Assembly: GCF_943734655.1 (NCBI RefSeq)
Contig: NC_071355.1
Coordinates: forward strand, 240,161,527-240,225,526
Length of the DNA: 64,000 nt
Reading direction: 5' to 3'
Source: Sabethes cyaneus
Lineage: Eukaryota; Arthropoda; Insecta; Diptera; Culicidae
The notes under the pieces were generated by a model, which saw nothing but the letters and a program-made list of their open reading frames with translations, was not told where the DNA came from and searched no databases. A program made the translations under genes and the position numbers. This document shows, piece after piece, positions 21,691-32,312 of this stretch. Within the stretch, counting starts at the first letter, position 1. Every line of letters begins with the position of its first letter.

Positions 21691-24525
21691 CATTGATCTG
21701 GATGGTCGGCTGAAGTTTTTTGGTTGGTTTACGAATTCTCTAAACAACACGCCAGCCGGCCAAGACGAGGGATCCAAAGCTTGACTTTTCAGCGCAGCAT
21801 CAAGCCCAACTTTATACGATACGAAGGACAATTGGTTAATATCCTTGTCCTTGGGTACTAGTCGTATTACTTCGACGGTGTCGGGAACATTTAAATATTG
21901 GGAGACGATTTTTTGCACGTCGCTGTTATTGGCTAACGGATTTAATCCAGAAAGATACAGCCAAAATCTAGCTGGCGCAGTATTGGGCAGAATGGAAGCA
22001 ATCGAAAGATCATTTAGTGAAATGTCTTTTGTTCCACGATCAGTAGCCACCGCATTGGAAGGCAGAGGCTCTTCGCGACGACGTTTAGCGCCACGCACAG
22101 GCCAGGTTGGTGTGTCGCAGTTTTGTGGAGAAGCAAGTGGCATCATTGGATTCAATGAGATGCTGTCGATTTTTGTGCTTAGTGTGTAGCCGTCACGGAC
22201 CGATTCTGATGAAGCGTGTAGCTTAAGCGCCCCTCCTTACGGAGGCTACCGCCAAGATTTATTTGCCCGGATGATACTGCTTGCTGTGCAAGTCCAGTTG
22301 GAATCCTTTCTAAGAAAAGAATCCGAATCGGTCAGCTAGGTACACAAGCTTTAACCAAAAACGGGTGCAAACACCCTAGGAAGTCAACTTAACGAACTAA
22401 CAAGCTTGCCTTCAAGAATTCTCGACCTATTCATCCCTATCACTAAAGCTTTTATCATCACAGGAACTTATAATACTCACCACCAGACAGCGCTGAACTA
22501 AATGGAACTGAACGAATGTTGGTATTTAACATAATCATACCACGAGGCGGACGAGATCGACTAAAGGTGAAAACTAGGGAAATCTTTCAGTGTTCAGTCC
22601 TACATAACTCTTAGAAGCCAAGACAGATTGCATTTTCGATAACCGGTTAATGTTATATTCAACTTGGGGTTAGTTTCTAATTCTAGTATGTACAGCTTTT
22701 TACAACATAACGATTGCAAACATTTCTCCTCACTACCCTAGCTAGTGTGCGATTTCTCTCTTTATCTACCTTCCTAACTATATTCCAATCTGTCTTCACT
22801 GTGCGGGCATGACCTTATCGAACTTTTATCAATGGATCTTATCCCGAGAGTCAAGTCTCACATGATCAATCTTGCACTCCCGGGAGCGAACGCACAAGCG
22901 TTTCGGGGACGGTCGTAAACGCGGCAACAATTAGGTTTGAACCAAACTCACGGTACAGCAGGTAAGTCTTGGTGGGTACCCTCAACCCAAGCGGGACTCA
23001 ACAAAATGGCCGCCTAGCGGCGTCACTTGCCACGTGGCGTCTTCAATGGCCGGCACTTTAATTACGGCATGCGAGAAAACTGAACGAACTCACCGACTTC
23101 TCTCTTCTACTCGATGCGATCTGTAGACGGGATCTGCTGCTGCTGACGGAGCTGGCTGACGATCGGTACGAGCAGCTTCAATCGCCGATCACTCAACGCT
23201 GTAGCGGGAGATGGTGTTGGCTGGCAGTGATCGGCTTTGTTAAATCACCGTTCACCGAACACGTGCTGATTTTGCGGCCTCTGCCGCCGGGAGGGAACTG
23301 CAAAGGCCGGCCGAAAAGGGTTGATTCGGACCGGCAAGCATAAAAAAAGGCAGGTTTGATCTTCCGGGTATTGTCCGTGTGGATTCTTAGCCGACGCTGG
23401 CTCGACGCTGTAGTAGCGGTTGACGAGCGATGGGGCAACGTGCGGAGAACACGCTCTCGTGCCGTTTCTCCGATTCTGGCGCTAGAGAAGTTTGAGCCGT
23501 CTGGCTCGCAGACAAGAAAGGTCATTAGCCCTATGGTTGGGTCATCGCCCTGCACATGTCTCACCTTATACGCTGCTAGCATTTACCCGAATCGGGTTTC
23601 GCACACTTTCTTCGCTTCGCACGTTGCCTAGCTATCTAATCTGAGAATTATAAGAAACTTTAGCACCAGAAAACTTCCCTAATTTTAAGCCTGCTACCTT
23701 TTCTGTAGCCAAATTTGAATCGCGATAAATCACTTCCACTATGTTCGGCGGTTGGGAATGAAGTGATCATAAGTTTCATCTTCAGAAAAAATAAGGAATC
23801 AAGGTACTTGCGGAAGTACCTGGCCGAAACCTCTTCGGGATTACTCGTTAGTTCCTTAACTTGATCTTTCCGATCGTTTTGGCCTACGCAAGTCATCTAG
23901 CCTTCCCTTTTCTTCAACTTGACTCGAACGGTTCCTTTTGAACTCGCGTTCGAAGCAATCTCACTCGGGCCACGTTATATATTTTGCTTCGGCTGCCTAA
24001 GGGTTCGCGCTTCATCGACCCGGACGCATGGCTGCTATTAGCTTGGACAAAAACCCAACTGGTAAATTTAGAAGTGGTGAATATTGCATGTGATATTTTG
24101 CAATACAAGATTCAACTGTTATACTGGCCATTTTATGGTTTGCTCAATACACCAATTCAATTTCCATACGCTAATTTAAATAGCTAAACTTAATATCTTA
24201 ACTTTATATTGCTGTAACGTGCAACGGTTACAAGTGTTTGGACGATTTCGCACAATTGTTCGCATTGCGCAGATAGAACAGATGGAGCGGTAGGTTGACA
24301 ATTTGTTTCAGCAATATACGTTTTCACGCTGCGATTATTCAGTTCAGCTCTGCATGCAGAACACAGTATCAAAACCTTTCCTTGAGAGAGGGCATCTTTT
24401 AATCCACGGACATTAATGCCGCAGCACTGCTGGCCTATATGCATGTAGGCCTCGCAAAAACCACAACGCAATGGTTCTAAATCGTTTATTTCGGTATTGC
24501 ATTCGCAGCACTGTTTATTCTCCAT
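21673..24525 (-). pseudogene. CR1-like ORF1, split by LTR-like insertion
   Basis: The N-terminal half (24525 to 24237) starts MENKQCCEC and holds a PHD-type zinc finger: CxxC, then CGFCEAYMHIGQQC, then CSAC. The C-terminal half (about 22180 to 21673) has the fold typical of CR1 ORF1 ends: RFWLYLSGLNPLANN, then LSFVSYKVGLD and WPAGVLFREF. Taking out 22185-24232 and one AGTG copy rejoins the two halves in one open frame (QLCEIVQT to LSTKIDSI). ORF1 stops with ATGTAA at 21673-21678, overlapping the open ORF2 frame. Family role: RNA-binding chaperone of the LINE particle. Confidence 0.8.
22185..24232 (-). mobile_element. LTR-like insertion (possible solo LTR), 2,048 bp
   Basis: The segment begins TGTAGCCGTCAC and ends GTGCAACGGTTACA, so it has TG...CA ends and a short imperfect inverted repeat (TGTARCCGT). 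It is flanked by AGTG (22181-22184 and 24233-24236), a 4-bp target duplication. On the minus strand an aataaa lies about 80 bp before the end, like an LTR polyadenylation signal. No gag or pol is seen, and no internal direct repeat that would make it a two-LTR element. I favour a long solo LTR; a DNA transposon with a short TIR is possible. The direction is inferred from the poly(A) signal. Confidence 0.65.
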
Positions 24526-24663
24526 TACGTTGTGTGTGTTGATTCGTAGCGAAGATACACTCAAGGCAATGTCAAAAACTTGACGAAGGAGCTGGTGCTG
24601 TCGGTTTATAACGCGATTCCAGAACAAAACAGCTAGCGGTTTGAGATAAATAATCCTTTGCAA

Positions 24664-25799
24664 AATCAGATGAATGCAGAAATCACTATTATTCCACGAT
24701 ATTGTAGTACTGGGGATAACTACTGAACGCGTTGAGCAAATTTTACAACAAAACCGGGTATTTTACAATCCAAAAATATAGAAAAACTGAAGAGCCGAAT
24801 AACTGTCGAACTGTTATAAAACTGAACGAAATAAGTCTAATCTAACAAAACTATAATCTAACAAAAAAAATTATCTCACGTAATTTTCACCGACAAGTGC
24901 CAGCAATTCTGAATAACAGTGCTATAATAACAATTGCTTATGTTGCATTATTGCATACAAAGAAGCAAAATTCAACAATGAATTACTCAAATGAACGGCT
25001 CATCTCTATGATAACACAGCTAAGCGGATATAGTTTCTACAACAAACGTTAACTAAGTTACAAGCTTAAATTTGCAACCAAAACTTTCACTTTGTTCCCA
25101 ATTTACTAGTTCACAATCAATGTCACATCACACGATTCACCCTCACCACAGTTCACCGTCCTCTCCATAGGTTGAACCTAGCTGTTTCCTCCGTTCGTCA
25201 ATCTGCTGCTGCCGTGTCCCACCCGGACGTCGCTACGACGCGGCGCGGCGGGGAGTATTAAAAGCAATCGAAAAGTTTTTCCCTTCTTTTCATGGCAGGT
25301 GCTTCCACAAATTGATAAAGAAGACAGGGTTAATAGAGCAAACGTGACTCTCGTTCGCTGGGGGAAACCGGGTGACCTGACTCGAAATTTGTGAGCTCAG
25401 CTCACTTTGGTGGAAAGGAATTTTCCCCCACCAAAACCCGGAGGGCGATTTCTCCGCCTCTCGTTACAAAAGCGAAAAACAAGCAGATTTTCCCTGTCAT
25501 GGACCGGTTCGTGTTCGGAAAAGAGTAGCGAAATCCTGCAACATTCAGGATAGGATTATAGTTTTATCGGACATCGAAACGACGAGATTACGGGGCGGTT
25601 TAGCTTGTTCATTATGATACCGAATGCACGAGTTACTCAGCTCGATCGAGTTAGTGAGCAAAAAATGATGAAACAGTTGCTAGATGAGGAAACAATGTAG
25701 GTTATATTAGACAAGAGAAAACATCCACTGTTATACATTACCCAGAATATGACTTTTTTTTCAGAAAGTAACTGGCTTCACGGTGGGATACAGCTCTAA
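24664..25799. other. AT-rich DNA, may include LINE 5' UTR
   Basis: No coding signal. The first part may belong to the CR1-like element. From 25150 the composition becomes more GC-rich (gacgcggcgcggcgg near 25238) and looks like low-copy host DNA. Confidence 0.4.
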
Positions 25800-27544
25800 A
25801 TTTAGTTATTGGCGCAAAGTCCTTTTCTGCGAGCTGCTGCTGCTGAACAATCCGAAAAAATAGTAAAAAAGCACTCGCAATTCAAACTCAATCGGATAGG
25901 ATCGAAATATGCACAGTCGCAGTGCAAATATTCAATCCTGACTGGCATCCACTGGCGAACGACGTGACGCGCGGTGGAACGAAACGGAAGAGCACCAACA
26001 CGAAAATGGGTTTTCCTCGCTGAATAAGCACACACCGGAAATGGATTCTTGTGTCAACATTTCTGCAGTGGATTTTCCTATTAATACAAAATTGCTGCAA
26101 TAACTGCAGCAGCCCGCTGCGCTGCACAACCAGCGCAGGCGGATCTCTGGTCTGCATCCTGGCCATGCGGTGCGAGAAAATGTGCAGAATGTGGGTTGAT
26201 GATGCTGCCAATATTGGGGACAAATGAAAATGAAAATAAATGGAAGAAAAGTGTCCAACCGCGTGCGCGAGCACTACTGCACTGGTGGCTGGTGGCAGAG
26301 TTTGATTCGAACATTTTTACTTTTGAACTCAAAAAGTTCCGACCATGTTTAGTTGACGAAATTGGCACCAGAACCAAACCAACCTGAAAGTACAACACCC
26401 GCCAACAGCAACAGTTTTTCCGCTTTGATCAACATGCATACAGCTGCCAGTAATTGCACCCGACAGGACGCACAAAACACGTTTGTTCGGTTGTATCAGT
26501 CTGTCGTTGGTTGAATATGTATAAAATGCATCCTGGGGGATCGCCAATATTTATTGGTCCAACATATCGTTGTGGCATGTGACTGCTCGTGCACCGAATG
26601 CGGCAGCGAACGTTTCCGGTAACACATGTAATGGGACAGTACATGCTCTGAAGTGCCATAAATCACATTATTCTCGCGATTTTGTAAAACATTATATTAT
26701 TGCGTATTGCGTTTTTTGTCCCCTTGCTGAAGCGTCAGTCATTCTGTTTATTCTCTCCAACCTAGCAAGAGCAATTTTCTACAGCCGCTTGTAAACTATT
26801 TCACAATTTCTCAAATTCCATTAAAAAACTTAGCCATACCTTTCAATTAGCTGAAATAATTTTCCCCGGTCTTCCACTTGGTGAAACCATAAATTAAAAG
26901 TTTTTCATTAAACTTATTCCAGCTTCAGTCCGCCGAACCGGCTGACTGCCAGGTCCGGATTCGCAGCCAAGATAGCTTCTTCCGGGTGAAAAGCAAAAGC
27001 GGGCAAAAAAAGCAAACTAGAAAGGGTAGTGTAGTAAAGTGCTTCTTGAGAAGATCCAGAATCGGAAAAGCTTTTAACACTCGCTTTCGACTTTTAAACT
27101 TGCACTTACACTACCGTTTCGGAGTAAGTGGTCGCCGGGTGCGCACCCACCCGCACACCGACGACGACACACAGACACGTTCACTCAACCGAAGACGGAC
27201 GTACGTACCCTTACGTACGTACGCATGTACTCCGATGCAGCTGGAGAGCAGGGGGTCACTTAATTGGCCTCTAAAGGAAATTGTTGTCCTGACCTTCAAG
27301 CTTATGGGGACTTCTTATTCTTACACTAACAAATTTTAGAATTTTATTCGTGTTCTGTGAAAAACGTTTTTTGGAAATGGTCACTTCTTTACTGAAAACT
27401 TGTTTTTAGTGACGAAGCTTATTCTGGTTGATAATATCGAAACAAAAGGTGCCCGCGAATGAGCAAAGACAATTGAAATTTATCACGGAAAAAGGTGTAA
27501 TTTTGTATCCATCGCTGAACAAAAATGAACTGTAGAGCAGTAAT
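25800..27544. other. Low-copy DNA, no exon recognised
   Basis: Relatively GC-rich with overlapping short ORFs on both strands that share no domain. At 27185-27235 there are stacked ACGTAC repeats (tacgtacgtacgcatg), a local palindrome. It may be intronic or regulatory host DNA. Confidence 0.35.
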
Positions 27545-28305
27545 ACTATAGAGAAAGAAGGGGTAAAAGTGCGATGGGGGTAGAAGTGCGATTCAATGAT
27601 TTATCGGTGCAGATTCCGAGTAAATTGACTACATTGGCATGGATGACAACTTTGGCAGCTTGAATCTAACGTAAAATTTAATTCCTTACGAAGCATAGTT
27701 GCTGAGTTATGTGCAAATGTTGATTGCCGGTTTTGATGTAATTTTTAGTTATACGGCAAATACGATATCATCAGGAGAATATTACTTGTTGAAAATTTGT
27801 AGCAGCATTTTACATCACTCACATATCTGTTTTGAAAATTCAGTGAAAAGAATTTACAAAATATATTTCACTTTTCCATAATTTAATCGAACACCGTCAA
27901 GAGCCTAACGAGGTAAAAGTGCGATTCACGGACGGGGCAAAAGTGCGATTCATGGACGAAGCAAAAATGTTTAGTTAATTATATACAGCCTTAGGCACTA
28001 TATTACAGATACTAGAAATGGAAGATCTGCAGAAAACTGTGTGCTCTACAGATGCTGGCCGAAGGAAAACAATGTTTTTCCGCTGATGAAACGAAAAACA
28101 AACGTTTGGAAAAGTTTCGATCTGACGGAGGCTGCAGTACACGAGCGCAAAATTGGAAAGGTGCAAATTGAGAATATTCCTTACCGAAACATACCACAGA
28201 TTGAAGATAATCTGGTTTTATTAGCTACTGCTGTGCTAATTTCATGGATTCGTACTTTTGCCCCGCGGTATTCGCACTTTTGTCCTATCACTATTATTCC
28301 TGGTG
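27545..28305. mobile_element. MITE-like element with aaaagtgcga subterminal repeats
   Basis: The phrase gtaaaagtgcgat or a close variant occurs at about 27565, 27583, 27910 and 27940 and inverted near 28270. The ends ggggtaaaagtgcga and, as complement, aggacaaaagtgcga form a short inverted repeat. The interior is AT-rich and non-coding. Exact ends and target duplication could not be fixed. Confidence 0.55.
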
Positions 28306-28620
28306 ATTTATAGTTGAATGTGAAGACATTGAGTTACTGCACCACTATAAGACATATTTTGTTGTTGTCCTTCTTTATATCTCACGATAATTGATGACAA
28401 CTTCAAACATCGCACTTATGCACCGCCCTACTCTATATATCGTAGTTGTAGATAAGGAATCTTTGGATAAAATGGTCAATGAGAATGAATAATTTCCAGT
28501 GTTTTGATGGTGAATTTTTGGTGATGACTTTTTGGTGGAGAATTTTTGAAATTGCTGATTCCATATCCCGTAGTAGAGACCAATTCCGGTCAATTTTATA
28601 GTTTATAGTTTTTTTTTCGT

Positions 28621-28622
<2 letters not shown>

Positions 28623-28653
<31 letters not shown>
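28623..28653 (+). repeat. (GA)n microsatellite
   Basis: An uninterrupted GA run of about 15 units that opens a longer purine-rich tract. Confidence 0.95.
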
Positions 28654-28657
<4 letters not shown>

Positions 28658-29165
28658 GCGAGAAGAAATAGAAAAATGAGCGAAATAGAATCAAAGAGTC
28701 AAAAAGATAATGAAAATGTAGGAAAACATAGAGAAAAATAGGGATAAACAACAATCAAATATTGAAAATAATGGACAGAAAAAGAGAAAAGGATGTTAAC
28801 AATAACAAAAAGATAAAGAGAGAAAGAGAGAAGAGATTAGAAGAGAATGAATAGAGAAAAACGGATAGAAAGAAAGAGAGTAATGGTACTGAAAAAAGAG
28901 ATAAAGAGAAAAAGACAAAGGTATAGGTATAGAGAAAGAGAAATAAAAAGAAAGTAGTAAAGCTAAAAAGGGAAAAAATAGAGAGAATAAAAAGAAAAAA
29001 ATAGAGAGAATTGAATAGCGAGGATGATAAAACCATAGCGAGTAAAAGAAAAGGACCAAGAAAAAGTTGGAAAGAAAGAAAAGAAAAATATAACAAAGAA
29101 TGAGAGTACCATAACAGGGAGGGAAACAGATAACAGTAAAAAAGAAAAGAAACGGTAAAACTGTT
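28654..29165 (+). repeat. Polypurine low-complexity tract
   Basis: About 500 bp where the plus strand is mostly A and G (agagaaagagagaagag, gaaaaagacaaagg). The minus-strand FLFSLFF ORFs (28755-29096, 28796-29059) come only from this composition. Confidence 0.85.
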
Positions 29166-30338
29166 AATAAGAATGGGATAGGATAGGATGGGATGATTTG
29201 AATGAATGAGGTTTTACCCTTCCTTCAAAGCTTACTCTGTTTTACCCAGTCGTTCCTTACTGCCAGTGTTACGGCTGGCTGGCTCGGAGGTCGGTTCCTC
29301 TCTGGAGCCACCAAAATATTACCGCTAGGGGTATTAAATTGAGAGTAACCTGACTTGTCCTCTTTTAAAAGAGTATCTTCAAAGATGTTTATCTTTAAAC
29401 TTACTAACCAAGGTCCTTCTCCTATTCGGAAGGCTTAGAGAGCAAGTTGATAAACTTTCAAAGTACTGTTCGGATAAGAAAGAACCTTACTGCTTGTCAG
29501 TTTAACTCTAGTTTATTTTCCGCAAAACTACTCTATATATACAAAATTTTACAGAAGAAATCCTATACCTAAAAGGTCTAAACCTGCGCCTAACGAAAAA
29601 GGAGAAAAGAAGAGAGAAATAATTGTTCATTCAAATTTGCCTATTTTGTGCCGAAACTTGATAATCCGGAATTTACGACCGGTCATTAATCACAAATGTT
29701 TAATCTTCCCTATTCGAGTGCGAATGCATTCATTCCTTCTTTATCTGTTCCTTCCGCTTAGTGAAAACTACCTGAGGCGGGTGTAGAGTGTGGGCGCTTA
29801 ATCCGCATTGCACATTCTAATCGTTTCTGCACTTTCGTTCGGACCCTGCATATAATTGCCTATGCAGCCTAATCTGCAAAAGGGTCTCGCTCAAGTACCT
29901 GGTTTTGGTTTATGGTTTGTTTTTGTTGACCTTTCGTCTTTACTTGAATGAAACGTGATTATGAAAGTAAACCGCAAATGTTTTAATGACTCAGCAGATG
30001 TTTGTTTCCTTTCTTCTAATTTTTCTACAATTTGTACACGCAGGTATCAAAAAATATATAATTCATGAATCTATTTTAAGAACCTTCTTTAGCTATAGGA
30101 AATAAATGAATTGAATTTAACTAAATATTAATAAACTTTCTAATTAAGATGCGTAAGTAACAGCCAGTCTTATTATCTCCAATTATAACCGTCCCTAGCG
30201 AGGATTCATTGCATTCCTCTGATCAGTACACTTTAAATATTAGAGTGATTTTTACACTGCCACTACCCACGACCACTCGCTTGTTAAAGGAGACTCGGTA
30301 ACCTTGCAGCTATGGAGAACAGAACAGGATGAGATGAA
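29166..30338. other. Unclassified, possibly retroelement-derived
   Basis: The block from gttacggctggctggctcgg (about 29268) to gactcggtaacc (about 30303) has loosely complementary ends and could be an LTR, but no target duplication was found. The rest is AT-rich without ORFs. Confidence 0.35.
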
Positions 30339-30389
30339 ATAGGATAGGATAGGAAAGGGTAGGATAGGATAGGATAGGATAGGATAGGA
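30339..30389 (+). repeat. (AGGAT)n microsatellite
   Basis: Pentamer run aggataggat with a diverged left edge (aggaaagggt). A small relative occurs near 29175-29197. Confidence 0.9.
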
Positions 30390-30639
30390 CAAACAACTTC
30401 GAGGCCCGTAAGAAAAGAGCCATCACTTTCAAATGAGTTTTAGGGTCAACTACCTTTACGTTTATACCACTTATGATTTTCCTGACGATGGCCAGACGTT
30501 CGCCACACACCGTAGATTTGAAATAAGTCAACAGTTCAACAAACTCGCGAGTGAAGAAGAGAGAGTAGAATTATCAGTGCGAATTTTTCATAAAAAACTG
30601 AAAAAATCGGAAAAATAGTATAAGTTTAGACTAAAGTCT

Positions 30640-31690
30640 AAGTTCAAACTCGAGAACAAGTCTAGACCTATAAGCTATAACCGAGTCCAAATTTGAGACT
30701 AAGTCGAGCTTTAAGAATGAGTCCGAGTAAATCCAAATCGCCATCCAATTCCAAGTCTAATTCCAAGTAAGTTTAAGACCATATCCAAGTCCAAGTTCAC
30801 GTCCATGTCCAAGTCCAAGTCCAAGTTCAAGTCCAAGTCCAAGTCCAGGTCCACGTCCACGTCCGCGTCCACGTCCACGTCCAAGTCCAAGTTCAAGTTC
30901 AAGACCAAATCCAAGACCAAGTTCAAGTCCAACCCCAAATCCAAGTTCAAGAGCATATCCAAGTCCAAGTTCACGTCCATGTCCAAGTTCAAGTTCAAGT
31001 TCAAGTTCAAGTCCAAGTCCAAGTTCAAGTTCAAGTTCAAGTTCAAGTTCAAGTTCAAGTTCAAGTTCAAGTTCAAGTTCAAGTTCAAGTTCAAGTTCAA
31101 GTTCAAGTTCAAGTCCAAGTCCAAGTCCAAGTCCAAGTCCAAGTCCAAGTCCAAGTCCAAGTCCAAGTCCAAGTCCAAGTCCAAGTCCAAGTCCAAGTCC
31201 AAGTCCAAGTCCAAGTCCAAGTTGAAGTCCAAGTCCAAGTCCAAGTCCAAGTCCAAGTCCAAGTCCAAGTCCAAGTCCAAGTCCAAGTCCAAGTCCAAGT
31301 TCAAATCCAAGTCCAAGTTCAAGTTCAAGTCCAAGTCCAAGTCCAAACCAAGTTCAAATCCAAGTCCAAGTTCAAGTTCAAGTCCATGTCCAATTCCATG
31401 ACCAACTCTGTATCGGAATCCGTATCCAAGTTCATATCCGAATCCGAATCAAAATCGGAGATCAAATCCAAATCCGAGTTCGTTTCGAAATCCTATACCA
31501 AGGTAAAGTACAACTCCAACCCACTCCCAAATGTAAGCCCATGACCAAATTTAATTCTAAGCTGGAATTCAAGTCCAATTACAGGTCCAAATCGAAATCA
31601 GAATTTAAAGGTGCAAGTCCATATCTGCATTCAATTTCAAGTCAGAATCCAAGTCCATGCTTAGCTGAAGTTCATGTACAATTCTATTTC
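30640..31690 (+). repeat. Hexamer satellite (AAGTCC/AAGTTC)n
   Basis: The core at 30960-31385 is nearly perfect, with runs of AAGTTC then AAGTCC. The flanks on both sides are the same hexamer with increasing substitutions. The long KSKSK, KFKFK and LDLDL ORFs on both strands (30711-31346, 30805-31401) are translations of the array. A second, strongly degenerate stretch lies at 38690-39030. Confidence 0.9.
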
Positions 31691-31696
31691 GGGTTG

Positions 31697-31719
31697 AAAT
31701 CCGAGTTCTAATCAAAGTT
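31697..31719 (+). repeat. Target-site duplication, left copy (23 bp)
   Basis: A 23-bp stretch with core ccgagttctaatcaaagtt is repeated perfectly at 38338-38360. The two copies bracket the I-clade LINE. Confidence 0.8.
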
Positions 31720-32312
31720 GAAAAAGGACTGGGAACACTGTATAAAGAAGAAAGTGCATTTCGGATTCGCGCGAATTAATTATCGGAAACTTGCGTTATT
31801 AGCGCGTAATAAATCGGTGTTATACTTTAGAATTGTGAAATATATAATGCCGCGTGTGAATATTATGAAATCTGCCAGTGAGCACTAGTGGTTTGATCAC
31901 AACGAGCAAAATATGTTTACGTTGCCTTCGCTGCTGTGCGGGGGGGACAGACGAAAATGAAACAAATAGTGCAGAAAAATGGGAAGATGTGTGGCCGAAA
32001 GTATTAGTGGTTGATGCAGGGAAGCCGAGACGGAGAGATCGTGAACGGCGGCAATCGGACGAAGTTTGTTTTCTGTTTACTTGCTCTTTCTTTTTTTTTT
32101 TTTCTTTCTCGCTTTGGCGCAGACCATTTGGTCCATGACAGCCAAGTCTTGTATTAATTGTCAAATGACAGTAGTGTAGTGAAATGACGTTGACGACGAT
32201 TTAAGGGAATATTATTTTGTATAAATGTTTTGGTTAGCAGTCACTACTTAGGCTATATCGTTACAAGACTGAAGTGTAGTTGCATTTAATATAAATTTGC
32301 TTACTTACGAGT

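Larger units (their letters stand above)
18617..24663 (-). mobile_element. CR1-clade non-LTR retrotransposon, interrupted
   Basis: On the minus strand the order is ORF1 (PHD finger, then C-terminal domain), ORF2 (endonuclease, reverse transcriptase), a short 3' UTR and an (AATA)n tail. This matches CR1-type elements, to which mosquito Q and T1 belong. An LTR-like insertion splits ORF1 at 22185-24232. The 5' end is undefined; AT-rich sequence to about 24850 could be 5' UTR. Without the insertion the visible element is about 4 kb. ORF2 has one nonsense codon and one frameshift, so the copy is dead but not old. Confidence 0.85.

Noticed and set aside
28755..29096. 113-codon hydrophobic ORF, minus strand
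   Set aside because: It is the complement of a GA-rich tract; apparent membrane segments are composition effects.
29268..30310. Solo LTR
   Set aside because: The ends are only loosely complementary and no target duplication was found.
30711..31401. About 200-codon LDLDL and KSKSK frames on opposite strands
   Set aside because: Both are readings of a 6-bp satellite, open in several frames by composition.
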